Numbered from the stretch's first letter, positions 8,388 through 17,650 are shown. The stretch: 64,000 nt of DNA from Bin87 sp964347975 (GCA_964347975.1 CAYGAY010000003.1:62001-126000), one strand, 5' to 3'. A program made the numbers and translations. Notes: generated by a model from the letters alone, not told the origin.

Positions 8388-8620
8388 TAGCACAACGACT
8401 AGATTGGGTGACCACTACCCGGGTGCCGTTAATGCTGTTGTCCAGGCAATTTCACCTCAAGTCCGTACCGGTTCCGGGTCCTATTTTTCGGTCAACTTTC
8501 TCGTTACGAATCCTCATACCAGCGTAGCGGCGGTGCGTAGGTTTGGTTCTCCAAACACGTTTATCCAATATCGGGACCCTCGCTGCACCAGTTAAGAGAT
8601 TGGTCCAAAAGTAGGATAAG

Positions 8621-9211
8621 ATGCGACGTAAGTCCTTCAGCAGATTAGCATGGGTCGGCATTGTAGCTGCTCTGTTAATAGCATCAGGAACTGGGGTTCT
8701 TTGGCTGGAGAGAGCCTCAGCGACACAGGCAAGCTCCGCTGGAACAATCTCCCAGCAGACTCATCCCTTACCGGAGCATCCCTTCGAGCACATGGGCGTC
8801 GCCGGCCTTACTCCAAGCCCGGGCCTCCCCGAAAACGCAATGTCTGAGGCGAAGGCCACAGACTTGGTCGTAGAGCGTACTTGGGGACCGTATCGGAAAG
8901 AGTATGAGGATAAATACCCTGCCAACGCAATTCCAGCGATTTACAATGCTAAGGAACATTCGATGGGGCCGGCGGCAAATGAAACGCCAGTGTGGCTGGT
9001 TATCCTGAAAGGTTGGGGGCCGCCGGCTCGTTGTGGACTTGGTAGCTTTCCATTAGGCGCGGTTGATCCACAGGCAGAGCGCCCCGACAAAGATACTCCC
9101 CAAGGCCAGAGTAAATGCACACCTGGACAGAGTAATGCCTACGTCATTGTGGATGCCGTAACTGGCCAAGTCCTTGGGAGTTGGCATTTCGGAAAGCCGG
9201 TATGGGAGTAA
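8621..9211 (+). CDS. Exported or membrane-anchored hypothetical protein inside the DUF255 remnant
   Basis: A 196-residue protein not recognised as any named family. Residues 9-27 form one hydrophobic segment after a basic start (MRRKSFSR), consistent with a signal peptide or membrane anchor; an Ala-Thr-Gln-Ala stretch near 34 could be a cleavage region. The C-terminal part has a strand VWLVILKGWG, two Cys (near 136 and 162) that could form a disulfide, and AYVIVDAVTGQVLGSWHF, which resembles a PepSY-type strand pair. Its base composition is visibly less GC-rich than its neighbours. It lies between the two ends of a broken DUF255 gene, which suggests acquisition. Confidence 0.6.
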   Translation: MRRKSFSRLAWVGIVAALLIASGTGVLWLERASATQASSAGTISQQTHPLPEHPFEHMGVAGLTPSPGLPENAMSEAKATDLVVERTWGPYRKEYEDKYPANAIPAIYNAKEHSMGPAANETPVWLVILKGWGPPARCGLGSFPLGAVDPQAERPDKDTPQGQSKCTPGQSNAYVIVDAVTGQVLGSWHFGKPVWE

Positions 9212-9216
9212 GATAG

Positions 9217-9399
9217 GCTTTCGATCTACTCTTGGACGCTGGAGATGCAGACCCAGCGGAGGTGTTCCTCGATTTGGGTTTTCCGCGGCGCGCGGAGGCG
9301 GCACTGTACGCTTGCATGGGGGACCGGCGCCTGGCTCCGGTCTCGACACCTGCGGAGGTTTTGGGAATTGGCCCGCTCACGGCCTGGACAGACTTGTGA
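9217..9399 (+). pseudogene. DUF255 C-terminal fragment (probable)
   Basis: This open segment has no start codon of its own and begins right after a stop. It translates to about 60 residues containing FLDLGFPRRAEAALYACMGDRRLAPVSTPAE (shown here in two overlapping parts in meaning only: AALYACMGD and LAPVSTPAE). That pattern resembles the end of DUF255/YyaL-like proteins, where a strand like AYLCxGxxCLAPV is followed by a TPEEL helix. One Cys of that pattern is again replaced by Arg. With the N-terminal fragment at 8178 it brackets the lost core. The assignment rests on a short match and is tentative. Confidence 0.5.
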
Positions 9400-9455
9400 C
9401 CGTTCATCACAAGCCTAACGGAAATACCGCTTAACAAAGTAAAGGGGGAAGGGTG

Positions 9456-10349
9456 ATGACAGAACAAAAACGTATGACCACGAGGCTGAAGGAGCTGTTC
9501 GAGCGTCCCGAGATATTCGTGCTGGCCGGGGGGATGAACGCCATTGGGGCGAAGATGGCGGAGGCGCTGGGGTACGAAGCGTTTTACATGTCGGGGGGCA
9601 ACACGTCGGCGCAACTCATGGGTTTGACCGAAGGCGGCACGAGTATGCGCGACATGGTGGACAATGCCCGGCGGATCGTCAACACGATAAACATTCCGGC
9701 GTTTGTCGATATGGATACCGGCTACGGGGATGCGATACAGGTTTATGAAACGGTGCGGGAGTACATCCGGGCCGGCATCGCCGGCACGCATTTGGAGGAC
9801 CAAACCTACCCACCCAAGAGCGGCCCGCGCCGCCGGTGCGTGTCTATCGAAGAGATGGTGGGGAAGCTCAGGGCGGCCATGGACGCCAAGATGGAGCTGG
9901 ACCCGGACTTCGTGATCGTGGCCCGATGCGACTACGCCGGCGTACCCGGCGCGACTTTTGAAGAAGTGATGGAACGATGTCTGGCTTACAAGAGCCAAGC
10001 CAACGTGGACGTGGTTTGCCCCGCGGTGGCGTCCTGGGAGGACAACAAGGAAGCCATCCGACGCATCCCGGGCCCGGTGCTACCGCTTTTCACTCACGGC
10101 AGCCAGACTCACCCCACACTGGAAGAGTTGCAGGAGGCTGGGGCCGCCGCGGCCTGGTATCCCGCACTGACCACAATGGCGGGCCTCCAGGCGTCCTGGG
10201 ATTTCCTGAACGAGTTCCAGGAACGCGGCACTCATGCCATCGACGATTTCCTGGCCAGGGCCGCCCAGAGCCGGTGGGGAGTAGCCAGCAACGGCGGGAT
10301 TCTCGGCGCGGAACGCATACGGGAGATGGAAGACAAGTACCTGCCATAA
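9456..10349 (+). CDS. Isocitrate lyase / PEP mutase superfamily enzyme (2-methylisocitrate lyase-like)
   Basis: A 297-residue alpha/beta-barrel enzyme of the PEP mutase/isocitrate lyase superfamily. Hallmarks are the substrate strand FVDMDTGYGD near residues 83-92, the conserved GTHLEDQTYPP segment near 112, VARCDY near 154 and a late FTHGSQTHPTLEEL. Family members cleave or form C-C or P-C bonds in carboxylates such as 2-methylisocitrate or oxaloacetate. The loop Cys found in true isocitrate lyases (KKCGH) is absent, replaced by KSGPRRRCV. ATG 9456 is preferred over the overlapping GTG 9453 because AAAGGGGGAAGG lies at proper distance. Its substrate is not known. Confidence 0.8.
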   Translation: MTEQKRMTTRLKELFERPEIFVLAGGMNAIGAKMAEALGYEAFYMSGGNTSAQLMGLTEGGTSMRDMVDNARRIVNTINIPAFVDMDTGYGDAIQVYETVREYIRAGIAGTHLEDQTYPPKSGPRRRCVSIEEMVGKLRAAMDAKMELDPDFVIVARCDYAGVPGATFEEVMERCLAYKSQANVDVVCPAVASWEDNKEAIRRIPGPVLPLFTHGSQTHPTLEELQEAGAAAAWYPALTTMAGLQASWDFLNEFQERGTHAIDDFLARAAQSRWGVASNGGILGAERIREMEDKYLP

Positions 10350-10455
10350 GGCGGACGGCGCCAGGAACACCGGATGACAAACGGCCTTTGTGAGCGCCGG
10401 AAAGCCCGCTTATAATCAAGTTATCTGCCCTGTCAACCATTGCCGGAGACGCTAA

Positions 10456-11172
10456 ATGGCCGCCACCAGAATCATCACCAATGCCTGGAAGGTACGAACT
10501 CTGCCGGACATCTTCTACGAAGAACCGGAGCGAATTGAGGACAACATGGAGCAGTGGCCGACCGTGTTCCGAATATCCGGGTTGCTCTACGAGCGTTATC
10601 AGGATCGCCTTGACGTGTTCGTGAATGGCGGCGCCTTTGTCTCCTACGACATAACCGACGGCAACCGGCGGGTGGCCCCGGACTTGTTCATCGCTTTTGA
10701 CGTGGATGTGGCGGGCATCTACGAGAACCTGCCGAACTTCTGGATTTGGGAAATCGGCAAGGCGCCGGACTTCGTGATGGAAGTGGCGTCGCCGAGCACG
10801 GCGGCGAACGATTTGGGCTGGAAGCGGGAACTGTATCAGCAGTTGGGAGTACAGGAGTACTGGCGGTTTGACCCCACGGGGGGCCGGCTATACGGCAAGC
10901 CGATTGCGGGGGATCGATTGGTGGCGGGCCGGTATGAGGAGTATGAGTTGCAGTATGGCGACGACGGTTCGGTACGGGGACACAGCGAATTGCTGGACGT
11001 GGCGTTCTACTGGAATGGCGAGGAGTTCGACGCGCTGGACCCGGCAACGGGCCTGACGATAGACAAGCGCACCGCCGCCGAGGCTCGCGCCGAGGCCGCC
11101 GAGGCTCGCGCCGAGGCCGCCGAGGCCAAAGTTGCCCACCTCAGAGCACAACTCCGACAGCAGCAATGCTAA
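10456..11172 (+). CDS. Uma2 family nuclease-like protein with coiled-coil tail (copy A)
   Basis: A 238-residue Uma2/DUF820 protein. The core shows PDLFIAFD near 75-82, PDFVMEVASPST near 107-118, a Lys in the next helix (WKREL) and QEYWRFDPTGG. The last 30 residues are an Ala/Glu/Arg helical repeat (AEARAEA twice, encoded by a perfect 21-base tandem repeat at 11077-11118) ending in a Leu/Gln coiled coil. Its 3' half is almost identical to copy B at 15025, though the 5' halves differ clearly. It precedes the large HyuA-HyuB gene by about 70 bases. Confidence 0.82.
   Translation: MAATRIITNAWKVRTLPDIFYEEPERIEDNMEQWPTVFRISGLLYERYQDRLDVFVNGGAFVSYDITDGNRRVAPDLFIAFDVDVAGIYENLPNFWIWEIGKAPDFVMEVASPSTAANDLGWKRELYQQLGVQEYWRFDPTGGRLYGKPIAGDRLVAGRYEEYELQYGDDGSVRGHSELLDVAFYWNGEEFDALDPATGLTIDKRTAAEARAEAAEARAEAAEAKVAHLRAQLRQQQC
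11077..11118 (+). repeat. 21-bp tandem repeat (2 copies) in Uma2 copy A
   Basis: Two perfect in-frame 21-base units beginning GCCGAGGCTCGC, plus a third partial unit, encode the repeated AEARAEA heptad of the tail. Copy number may vary between strains by slippage. Confidence 0.85.
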
Positions 11173-11244
11173 CCGGTCCGACCCGCAGGATAGCCGGAAT
11201 GACGAATAAAATTCAAAACGTCAACAGAATCCAGGAGGCTCCAG

Positions 11245-14200
11245 GTGTACAAGATCGGGATAGACGTTGGCGGCACTTTTACCGACTTCGTAGTGGCCGA
11301 CGAGAAGGGTCAACCACGTTTTTTCAAGACCCATTCAACTCCTGACGATCCTTCCGTGGGCGTCATCACCGGGTTGCGGGAAGCTGCCGCCGAGTACGGG
11401 CTTGCGCTGGAGCAGTTGCTTGGCGATACCGATATGGTGATCCATGGGTCAACAGTGGCGACCAACACTCTGGTGGAAAGGAAAGGGGCAAGGGTCGGCC
11501 TCATCACCACCGACGGCTTCCGCGACCTGCTGGAAATGCGGGAGGGACTGAAGGAGGACCGTTACAACCTGCGCATGACCCCGGCGGAGCCGCTGGCGGC
11601 CCGTTATCTGCGGGTGGGCGTCCCGGAGCGAATTCGCGCCAATGGTTTGGTAGAGCGGGCGTTGGACGAGGCGGCTCTGGTGGAGAACCTGGAATACCTG
11701 ATCCAAGAGGGCGCCGAAGCGTTGGCAGTATGTTTCCTGTTCTCATATCTGAACCCCTCCCACGAACAAGAGGCTGGGGAAAAGATACGCCGCCGGTTTC
11801 CCGAGGTGTACACATCCCTTTCCCACGAGGTGATTCCTCAGATCAAGGAGTTCGACCGCTTAAGCACGACGGTGATCAACTCCTACGTGGGTCCGGTTTT
11901 CAACCGTTATCTTGCTCATCTGGCCGAGCGGTTCGCGGCATACCCGCAACTGCGGGACGTGCTGATCATGCAGTCCAACGGCGGGGTCGCGCCCATAGAG
12001 GACTCCGGCCGCATGGCGGTTCGGGCGATCCTTTCCGGGCCGGCGGGAGGGGTCAGCGCCGCCGCGTACATCGGTCAATTGCGGGACGAGGCGAAAATCA
12101 TTGCGTTCGACATGGGCGGCACCAGCACCGACATCTCGCTGATCGAGAATGGAGTTCCCCACATCGCCAACGAGAAGTTCGAGGCGGGGTGGAAGATCGC
12201 CGCCCCCATGATCGACATTCACACCCTGGGCGCCGGCGGCGGGAGCATCGCCCGGGTGGACGAAGGAGGCATTCTCCACGTTGGCCCGGACAGCGCCGGC
12301 GCGGAACCCGGCCCGGCCTGCTACGGCAAGGGCGGAGTCAATCCCACCGTTACCGACGCCAGCCTGGTGTTGGGCTACCTGGACGCGTCCAATTTCCTGG
12401 GCGGGAGAGCCAGCCTGGACCCGGCGGCGGCCGAGCAGTCCCTGGCCGAGAAGGTGGGCACGCCGCTCAACCTTTCCAACGTTGAGGCTGCCTTCGGCGC
12501 GTACAAGGTGGTCTGCACCACCATCGCGGAGGGCATCAGGCTGATGTCCGTGCAGCGCGGCGTGGATCCGCGGGAATTCACCATGATGGGATTCGGCGGC
12601 GCGTCGGGCCTCCACGCTGCGGAGGTCGCCCGACAGCTACAGGTCGAAAGGGTGTACATACCCGCCACTGCGCCGGTGCTGTCGGCCTACGGGATGTTGA
12701 ACACCGACATCAAGTACGATTTCTTCCGCTCGTATCCGGTAAGCCTGGACCGCCTGAACCTGAAGGAGCTCCGGGCCGTCCTGGAGGAACTGGCCGCCCA
12801 AGGACGGGACAAGCTGCTCGATCAAGGGGTGTCCCCCGACGTGGTGGAGATCACCTGCTCCGCCGACATGCGCTACCTGGACCAGATTTACGAGGTCACC
12901 GTGCCTCTTCCCGATCCAACGGGGCCGGACTCTGAATTCGTCGCCCGATTGACGGCCAATTTCCACCGCCGATACGAGGAGCTGTACTCCTACAACCAGC
13001 AGGATCAGGAGGTGCGGCTGGTCACACTTCGGGTGACCGCCACCGGCAAACTCGCCCGGGTCGCCCCGCTCGACCGCTCTGCCGAGGGAACCACGGCCCA
13101 CCCCATGGCCAACCGCCGCGTCTATCTGGGCGAGTGGCAGGACGCTCCAATCTATGCGGCCGACTCCCTCCCCGCCGGCGCGGAAATCGGCGGGCCAGCT
13201 ATCCTCGAAACGGACTTCACCACCATTCTCGTGTGGCCCGACGACACCGCCACCGTCGATGCCATGGGCGGCGTCGAGCTGCGCGTGACTCAACAAACTA
13301 CGCGGACGACCGGGGACGATTCCGCCGGAGCGGACGACCCCATCACCCTGGCCGTGGTGGAGCATCGACTGGAGTCAATCGCCCAGGAGATGACCGAGGC
13401 GATGCTGCGCACGGCCATGTCCCAGATCCTCAACTCCAGCCGGGACTTTTCCACGGCCATCCTGGATGGTGATTGTCAACTGGTGGCCCAGGGCGAGGGC
13501 ATTCCGGTACACATCAGCGCCCTGCCGGTGGCCGGCGCCGCCGTCCGGGATTACTTCGGCGACGACATCCACGACGGCGACCTGTTCATCCTGAACGACC
13601 CCTACTTCGGCGGCAGCCACCTGCCCGACATCACCATTATCCGGCCGGTTTTTCACGATGGTCGGTTGTTGTTTTATGGGGTGAACCGGGCCCATCACAG
13701 CGACGTGGGCGGGGGAACTCACGGCGGCTACAACCCCGGCGCCAACGAGATATTTCAGGAGGGTCTCCGCATTCCGCCGTTGAAGCTGTACGACCGGGGG
13801 GCGCCCCGCAATGACCTGTTGCAGATGCTTTCGGCTAACGTGCGGCAGTCAGAGAACTTCCTGGGGGATCTCAACGCGCAGATTGGTTCGGTGATGCTGG
13901 CGGGACGGCGGATAGAGGACCTGCTAGCCGAGTACGGGCCGGGCCGCCTGATGGCAGTGGTGGCCGAAATACTGAACGCCACTGAGCGGCAGGTGCGTCG
14001 ATTCATTGCCGAGTGGCCCGACGGCGTGTATCACGGGGAGTCGCTGGTGGACGATGATGGTTTTGACAGCAAGCTGGTTCCGATTCGCGCGAAGGTCACC
14101 ATCGCCGGGGACGCAATGGCCATAGACCTCAGCGAGTCCAGCCGGCAGGTCGAGGGGTTCATCAACAGCGCCTACGCCAACACCCGCTCTCTGGCCCACG

Positions 14201-14967
14201 CGGCCATCATGTACCTGGCGCCCATGGACGTGTCGCGCAACGAGGGTTCCATGCGGCCGGTGCAGATCATCGCGCCGCGGGGTCTGGTGGTCAACGCCAA
14301 CCCGCCGGCGCCGGTGTGCATGAGTACCAATCACTGCGCCGAGGAGGTGGTGGAGGCGGTGTTCAAGGCGCTGGCGCCGGCTATCCCCGGCGCGGTGTCC
14401 GCCGGTTTCTCACGACGGCTGCGGTACGCCATCACCGGGAAGGATCCGCGGACGGGGCGGCAGTTCATCTGGCACTTCTTCCTGGCCCGGGGCGGCGGCG
14501 GAGCCGCTGAGGGATACGACGGGTGGTCCAACGTTGGCGAGATTAACGTGGCCGGCGGCATTCGCTCGCCCAGCATCGAGGTAACGGAGGAGCGTTTCCC
14601 GTTCTTCGTCCGGCGCCACGAGCTGCGGCCCGATTCCGGAGGCGCCGGCGCGTGGCGCGGCGGCCTGGGAGCGGTATGCGACCTGGTGTACGAGGGTGAA
14701 GGCGCGGCCCTGCTGAACACGGCGGGCGATGGCATAGTCGTGTCGCCCTTCGGGCTGTTCGGGGGGGATGACGGCCTGCCGCACCGCTACAAGATTGTCT
14801 CCAATGGGGCCGAGCGGGCGCTAGGCTCGAAGGAAGTCGGCGTGGTCGTCAACCCCGGCGACCACATCATCTGCCTTTCCTCCGGCGGCGGCGGTTACGG
14901 ACCGCGGCAAGAGCGGGACAAGGCAGCGGCGGCCTGGGACTTGAAGAACGGGTATGTCACCCGGTAA
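11245..14967 (+). CDS. Fused hydantoinase/oxoprolinase (HyuA-HyuB)
   Basis: A 1240-residue fusion of both subunits of the hydantoinase/5-oxoprolinase family. Residues about 1-180 are the HyuA N-terminal domain, starting IGIDVGGTFTDFV with the ATPase phosphate-1 motif. About 200-490 form the main HyuA domain with FDMGGTSTDIS (phosphate 2) and HTLGAGGGSIA, and 500-680 its C-terminal domain. About 690-1220 are HyuB, with FILNDPYFGGSHLPD and MSTNHCAEEV. These enzymes use ATP to open a cyclic amide such as oxoproline or hydantoin, or to carboxylate ketones. GTG start follows AGGAGG. Two Uma2 paralogues flank it. Confidence 0.88.
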   Translation: MYKIGIDVGGTFTDFVVADEKGQPRFFKTHSTPDDPSVGVITGLREAAAEYGLALEQLLGDTDMVIHGSTVATNTLVERKGARVGLITTDGFRDLLEMREGLKEDRYNLRMTPAEPLAARYLRVGVPERIRANGLVERALDEAALVENLEYLIQEGAEALAVCFLFSYLNPSHEQEAGEKIRRRFPEVYTSLSHEVIPQIKEFDRLSTTVINSYVGPVFNRYLAHLAERFAAYPQLRDVLIMQSNGGVAPIEDSGRMAVRAILSGPAGGVSAAAYIGQLRDEAKIIAFDMGGTSTDISLIENGVPHIANEKFEAGWKIAAPMIDIHTLGAGGGSIARVDEGGILHVGPDSAGAEPGPACYGKGGVNPTVTDASLVLGYLDASNFLGGRASLDPAAAEQSLAEKVGTPLNLSNVEAAFGAYKVVCTTIAEGIRLMSVQRGVDPREFTMMGFGGASGLHAAEVARQLQVERVYIPATAPVLSAYGMLNTDIKYDFFRSYPVSLDRLNLKELRAVLEELAAQGRDKLLDQGVSPDVVEITCSADMRYLDQIYEVTVPLPDPTGPDSEFVARLTANFHRRYEELYSYNQQDQEVRLVTLRVTATGKLARVAPLDRSAEGTTAHPMANRRVYLGEWQDAPIYAADSLPAGAEIGGPAILETDFTTILVWPDDTATVDAMGGVELRVTQQTTRTTGDDSAGADDPITLAVVEHRLESIAQEMTEAMLRTAMSQILNSSRDFSTAILDGDCQLVAQGEGIPVHISALPVAGAAVRDYFGDDIHDGDLFILNDPYFGGSHLPDITIIRPVFHDGRLLFYGVNRAHHSDVGGGTHGGYNPGANEIFQEGLRIPPLKLYDRGAPRNDLLQMLSANVRQSENFLGDLNAQIGSVMLAGRRIEDLLAEYGPGRLMAVVAEILNATERQVRRFIAEWPDGVYHGESLVDDDGFDSKLVPIRAKVTIAGDAMAIDLSESSRQVEGFINSAYANTRSLAHAAIMYLAPMDVSRNEGSMRPVQIIAPRGLVVNANPPAPVCMSTNHCAEEVVEAVFKALAPAIPGAVSAGFSRRLRYAITGKDPRTGRQFIWHFFLARGGGGAAEGYDGWSNVGEINVAGGIRSPSIEVTEERFPFFVRRHELRPDSGGAGAWRGGLGAVCDLVYEGEGAALLNTAGDGIVVSPFGLFGGDDGLPHRYKIVSNGAERALGSKEVGVVVNPGDHIICLSSGGGGYGPRQERDKAAAAWDLKNGYVTR

Positions 14968-15024
14968 AGAATCAGAATATAACTAAGCTGTCCAAACTTG
15001 CCGCCCGACGCCGGAGGCTTCCCC

Positions 15025-15804
15025 ATGGCCGCCACCCAAATCATCACCAACGCCTGGAAAGTGCGCACCCTGCCCGACATTTTCTACGAAGAGCCGGAGC
15101 CGCCTGAGGACAGTATGCAGCAAGACCTGCCCATACGCCGCATCGCACATCTTCTTGACGAGCGCTATGAAGACCGCCCGGACGTGTTCATATCGGGCCG
15201 GATATTCGTTTCCTACGATATAACCAACGGGAACCGGCGGGTCGAGCCTGACCTGTTCATCGCCTTTGACGTGGACAGCGCGGGGATCAGGGCGAACCTG
15301 CCGAACTTCTGGATTTGGGAAACCGGCAAGGCGCCGGACTTCGTGATGGAAGTGGCGTCGCCGAGCACAGCGGCGAACGATTTGGGCTGGAAGCGGGAAC
15401 TGTATCAGCAGTTGGGAGTACAGGAGTACTGGCGGTTTGACCCCACGGGGGGCCGGCTATACGGCAAGCCGATTGCGGGGGATCGATTGGTGGCGGGCCG
15501 GTATGAGGAGTATGAGTTGCAGTATGGCGACGACGGTTCGCTACGGGGGCACAGTGAGTTGCTGGGGGTGGCGTTTTGCTGGAATGGCGAGGAGTTTGAC
15601 GCGCTGGACCCGGCAACGGGGGTGACGATAGACAAGCGCATTGCAGCCGAAGCCCGGGCCGACCGGGAGCGGGAAGCGCGCGCCGTCGTTGAAGCCGAGC
15701 TGAACCTCGAACAGACCGCCCGCAGCCAGGCCGAAACCCGCGCTAACGCCGCGGAAGTCGAACTGGCCCGCCTCAGGGCACAACTGCGTGATCAGGAACC
15801 GTAG
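15025..15804 (+). CDS. Uma2 family nuclease-like protein with coiled-coil tail (copy B)
   Basis: A 259-residue paralogue of the gene at 10456 sharing MAAT-IITNAWKVRTLPDIFYEEPE at the start, the PDLFIAFD and PDFVMEVASPST nuclease motifs and QEYWRFDPTGG. Over about 345 bases (15295-15639 against 10726-11070, a constant offset of 4569) the two genes differ at roughly a dozen positions, whereas the 5' parts differ much more. The tail diverges again into a longer Ala/Glu/Arg coiled coil. ATG 15025 was chosen over the upstream TTG because copy A starts at the same residue. Gene conversion is the likely explanation. Confidence 0.82.
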   Translation: MAATQIITNAWKVRTLPDIFYEEPEPPEDSMQQDLPIRRIAHLLDERYEDRPDVFISGRIFVSYDITNGNRRVEPDLFIAFDVDSAGIRANLPNFWIWETGKAPDFVMEVASPSTAANDLGWKRELYQQLGVQEYWRFDPTGGRLYGKPIAGDRLVAGRYEEYELQYGDDGSLRGHSELLGVAFCWNGEEFDALDPATGVTIDKRIAAEARADREREARAVVEAELNLEQTARSQAETRANAAEVELARLRAQLRDQEP

Positions 15805-15869
15805 CCTGACGAGAGGGTGAGGCGTCCATGACGGCGGCCCGGGAGAGGAGCAAGAGGCTAACCCAGCCC

Positions 15870-16652
15870 CTACTCCTCGGCGACCACGTAGTTGCGGAGG
15901 GCGCCGATGCCGCTGACTTCGACTTCGATGGTGTCGCCGGGGACCATGTCGCCGTCGGCCCCTTCGGTGCCCATCCAGAGGACATCGCCGGGGTATAGGG
16001 TCGCGTACTTGCTGAGTTCGTGGATCCAGGTGGCGGTGTCCCAGATCTGGTCGGCTGACGAGAAATCCTCCCAGACCTCGCCGTTGTGCCGAACGATGAT
16101 GCGGAAGCCTCTGGGATCCAGATCGGTGACGATCCAGGGGCCCATGGGTTTCCAGGTGTCGCAGTTCTTGCCGCGGAACATGGTGCGGTCGGCCTGCTGC
16201 CAGGGTCGCTGGCTGACGTCGTTGCCGATGGTGTAGCCGAAGACGCAGTCCAAAGCCTCGCTCAGGGGCACGTTGCGAGCCTTCTTGCCGATGACCACCG
16301 CCAGTTGCCCCTCGGGCTGGACGGCGCCGGAGCAGTCGGCGGGAACGATGATGTTCTCCTCGGTCCCGATAACGGCGTGGACGGAGCGGTAGTTAGGCGA
16401 CGGACGGTCGGGATACACGGGCGCGGCCCCGCGTCGCGCCGCCATGCCCGCAACGTGCCCCCGGTAGTTCGGCCCGGCGGCGTACAGCATCAACGGCTTG
16501 ATGGGCGCCAGCAACTTCACCTGGTCCAGGGCATACGAATGGTTGGTGACGGCATAGTCGTCCAGCGGGTCGCCCCAAACCTCGGTGACTCTTCCGCCCT
16601 GGATAATGCCGAAACTGGCCTTTTCTCCCAACTGATAGCGGCACCAAATCAT
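15870..16652 (-). CDS. Fumarylacetoacetate hydrolase (FAH) family protein
   Basis: A 260-residue enzyme of the FAH/2-hydroxyhepta-diene-dioate isomerase family. Key features are PNYRGHV near residue 60, EGQLAVVIGKKARNV near 118 (metal-binding Glu region), GYTIGNDVSQRPWQ near 143, the conserved RGKNCDTWKPMGPW loop near 162-175 and WMGTEGADGDMVPGD near 230. Such enzymes hydrolyse or decarboxylate beta-diketone acids late in aromatic ring-cleavage routes. The start at 16652 has an ideal AAAGGAGG. The long open frame upstream is unsupported. It follows the dehydrogenase gene below by 32 bases on the same strand. Confidence 0.86.
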   Translation of the reverse strand: MIWCRYQLGEKASFGIIQGGRVTEVWGDPLDDYAVTNHSYALDQVKLLAPIKPLMLYAAGPNYRGHVAGMAARRGAAPVYPDRPSPNYRSVHAVIGTEENIIVPADCSGAVQPEGQLAVVIGKKARNVPLSEALDCVFGYTIGNDVSQRPWQQADRTMFRGKNCDTWKPMGPWIVTDLDPRGFRIIVRHNGEVWEDFSSADQIWDTATWIHELSKYATLYPGDVLWMGTEGADGDMVPGDTIEVEVSGIGALRNYVVAEE

Positions 16653-16684
16653 GGAAAACCTCCTTTCGAGGTTGTCTTCCGGCG

Positions 16685-17650
16685 CTATTCGGGCGTAACC
16701 AGGGACTCCGCTTCCGCTCCGCCGAGTACCCGAAGGATGTTGCCGTAGGCGAAAATGGCTGCGCGGAGCGCAGTTTCCTGGCTCTGCCCCGCCATGTGCG
16801 GCGTGATGATAACGTTGTCCAGGTCGAACAGCGGGTTGTCCGCGGGCGTGGGCTCCACCTCCAGGACATCCAGACCGGCGCCGGCGATCTTGCCCTCGGT
16901 GAGCGCCCGATACAGCGCCGCTTCGTCCACCACCGGGCCTCGACACAGGTTGATGAGGAAAGCGGTTTCCTTCATCATGTCAAATTCGCGGTCGGAAATC
17001 ATCCCGCGAGTGCGCCGGGTCAAGGGCACGTGCATGGTGACGATATCAGAGGTTTCCAACAACTCGTCGAATCCCACGGGTTGCGCCTTGACCTCCTGGC
17101 AGACTTCGTTGGGAATATCCTCGATGTCGTAGAAGATGGTGCGGGTGTCAAACCCGGTGAGGCGTTTGGCGACCTGCCGGCCGATGCGTCCAAGTCCTAC
17201 GATACCTACCGTTTTGTCCGTCACCTCCGACAGGTCGGTCTGGTACAGGCTGCCCCGCCAGTTACGCTGCCGGGTAGTGGTGTCCCACTGGGCCATCAGG
17301 TTCCGGCTGATGCCGATCATCAGGGCGATAGTCTGCTCGGACACCGAGATCGCGTTGGCTCCACCGTTGTTAGCCACCGGAATGCCCATTTCCAGTATGG
17401 TTTCCAAATCCAGCCGATCATAACCTGCGCTGAGGGTCTGGATCAGCTTGACGTTGGGGCATTGCCGGAGCACGTTGACCGTGACGTCGCTGGATATGAT
17501 AGCGTCGGCATCCTTGCAGAGCTCGATCTTTTCCTCTTCCGAGAGGGACTGGTTCACCACGATGAGTTCCAGTTCCTCGGGGGCCTGATCCAGCATCACC
17601 TGGGGGCGGGCGCCCACTCCGCTGTAATACGCAACTTTCCAATTGGGCAT
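16685..17650 (-). CDS. NAD-dependent D-2-hydroxyacid dehydrogenase
   Basis: A 321-residue two-domain dehydrogenase. The Rossmann fingerprint VGIVGLGRIGRQVAK lies near residues 145-159, the substrate Arg in NLCRGPVVDEAAL near 233, the Glu in VLEVEP near 263 and the catalytic His in IITPHMAG near 282. This is the full catalytic triad of the formate/glycerate dehydrogenase family, which reduces 2-oxoacids. ATG at 17650 has AAGGAGAC upstream; the longer open frame (to 17704) lacks one. The gene is the first of a two-gene unit with the FAH-family hydrolase, consistent with processing of ring-cleavage keto acids, though this link is inferred. Confidence 0.87.
   Translation of the reverse strand: MPNWKVAYYSGVGARPQVMLDQAPEELELIVVNQSLSEEEKIELCKDADAIISSDVTVNVLRQCPNVKLIQTLSAGYDRLDLETILEMGIPVANNGGANAISVSEQTIALMIGISRNLMAQWDTTTRQRNWRGSLYQTDLSEVTDKTVGIVGLGRIGRQVAKRLTGFDTRTIFYDIEDIPNEVCQEVKAQPVGFDELLETSDIVTMHVPLTRRTRGMISDREFDMMKETAFLINLCRGPVVDEAALYRALTEGKIAGAGLDVLEVEPTPADNPLFDLDNVIITPHMAGQSQETALRAAIFAYGNILRVLGGAEAESLVTPE

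Noticed and set aside
8344..8595. 83-residue plus-strand frame after the DUF255 fragment
   Set aside because: There is no ribosome binding site or family signature; the composition is consistent with non-coding DNA inside the replaced segment.
11245..14967. HyuA-HyuB fusion as a novel system
   Set aside because: Single-chain HyuA-HyuB proteins are known from several bacteria and from 5-oxoprolinases; the fusion itself is not new.
16653..16946. N-terminal extension of the FAH-family frame
   Set aside because: The extension overlaps the D-2-hydroxyacid dehydrogenase gene on the same strand, and the ribosome binding site AAAGGAGG is placed for the start at 16652.
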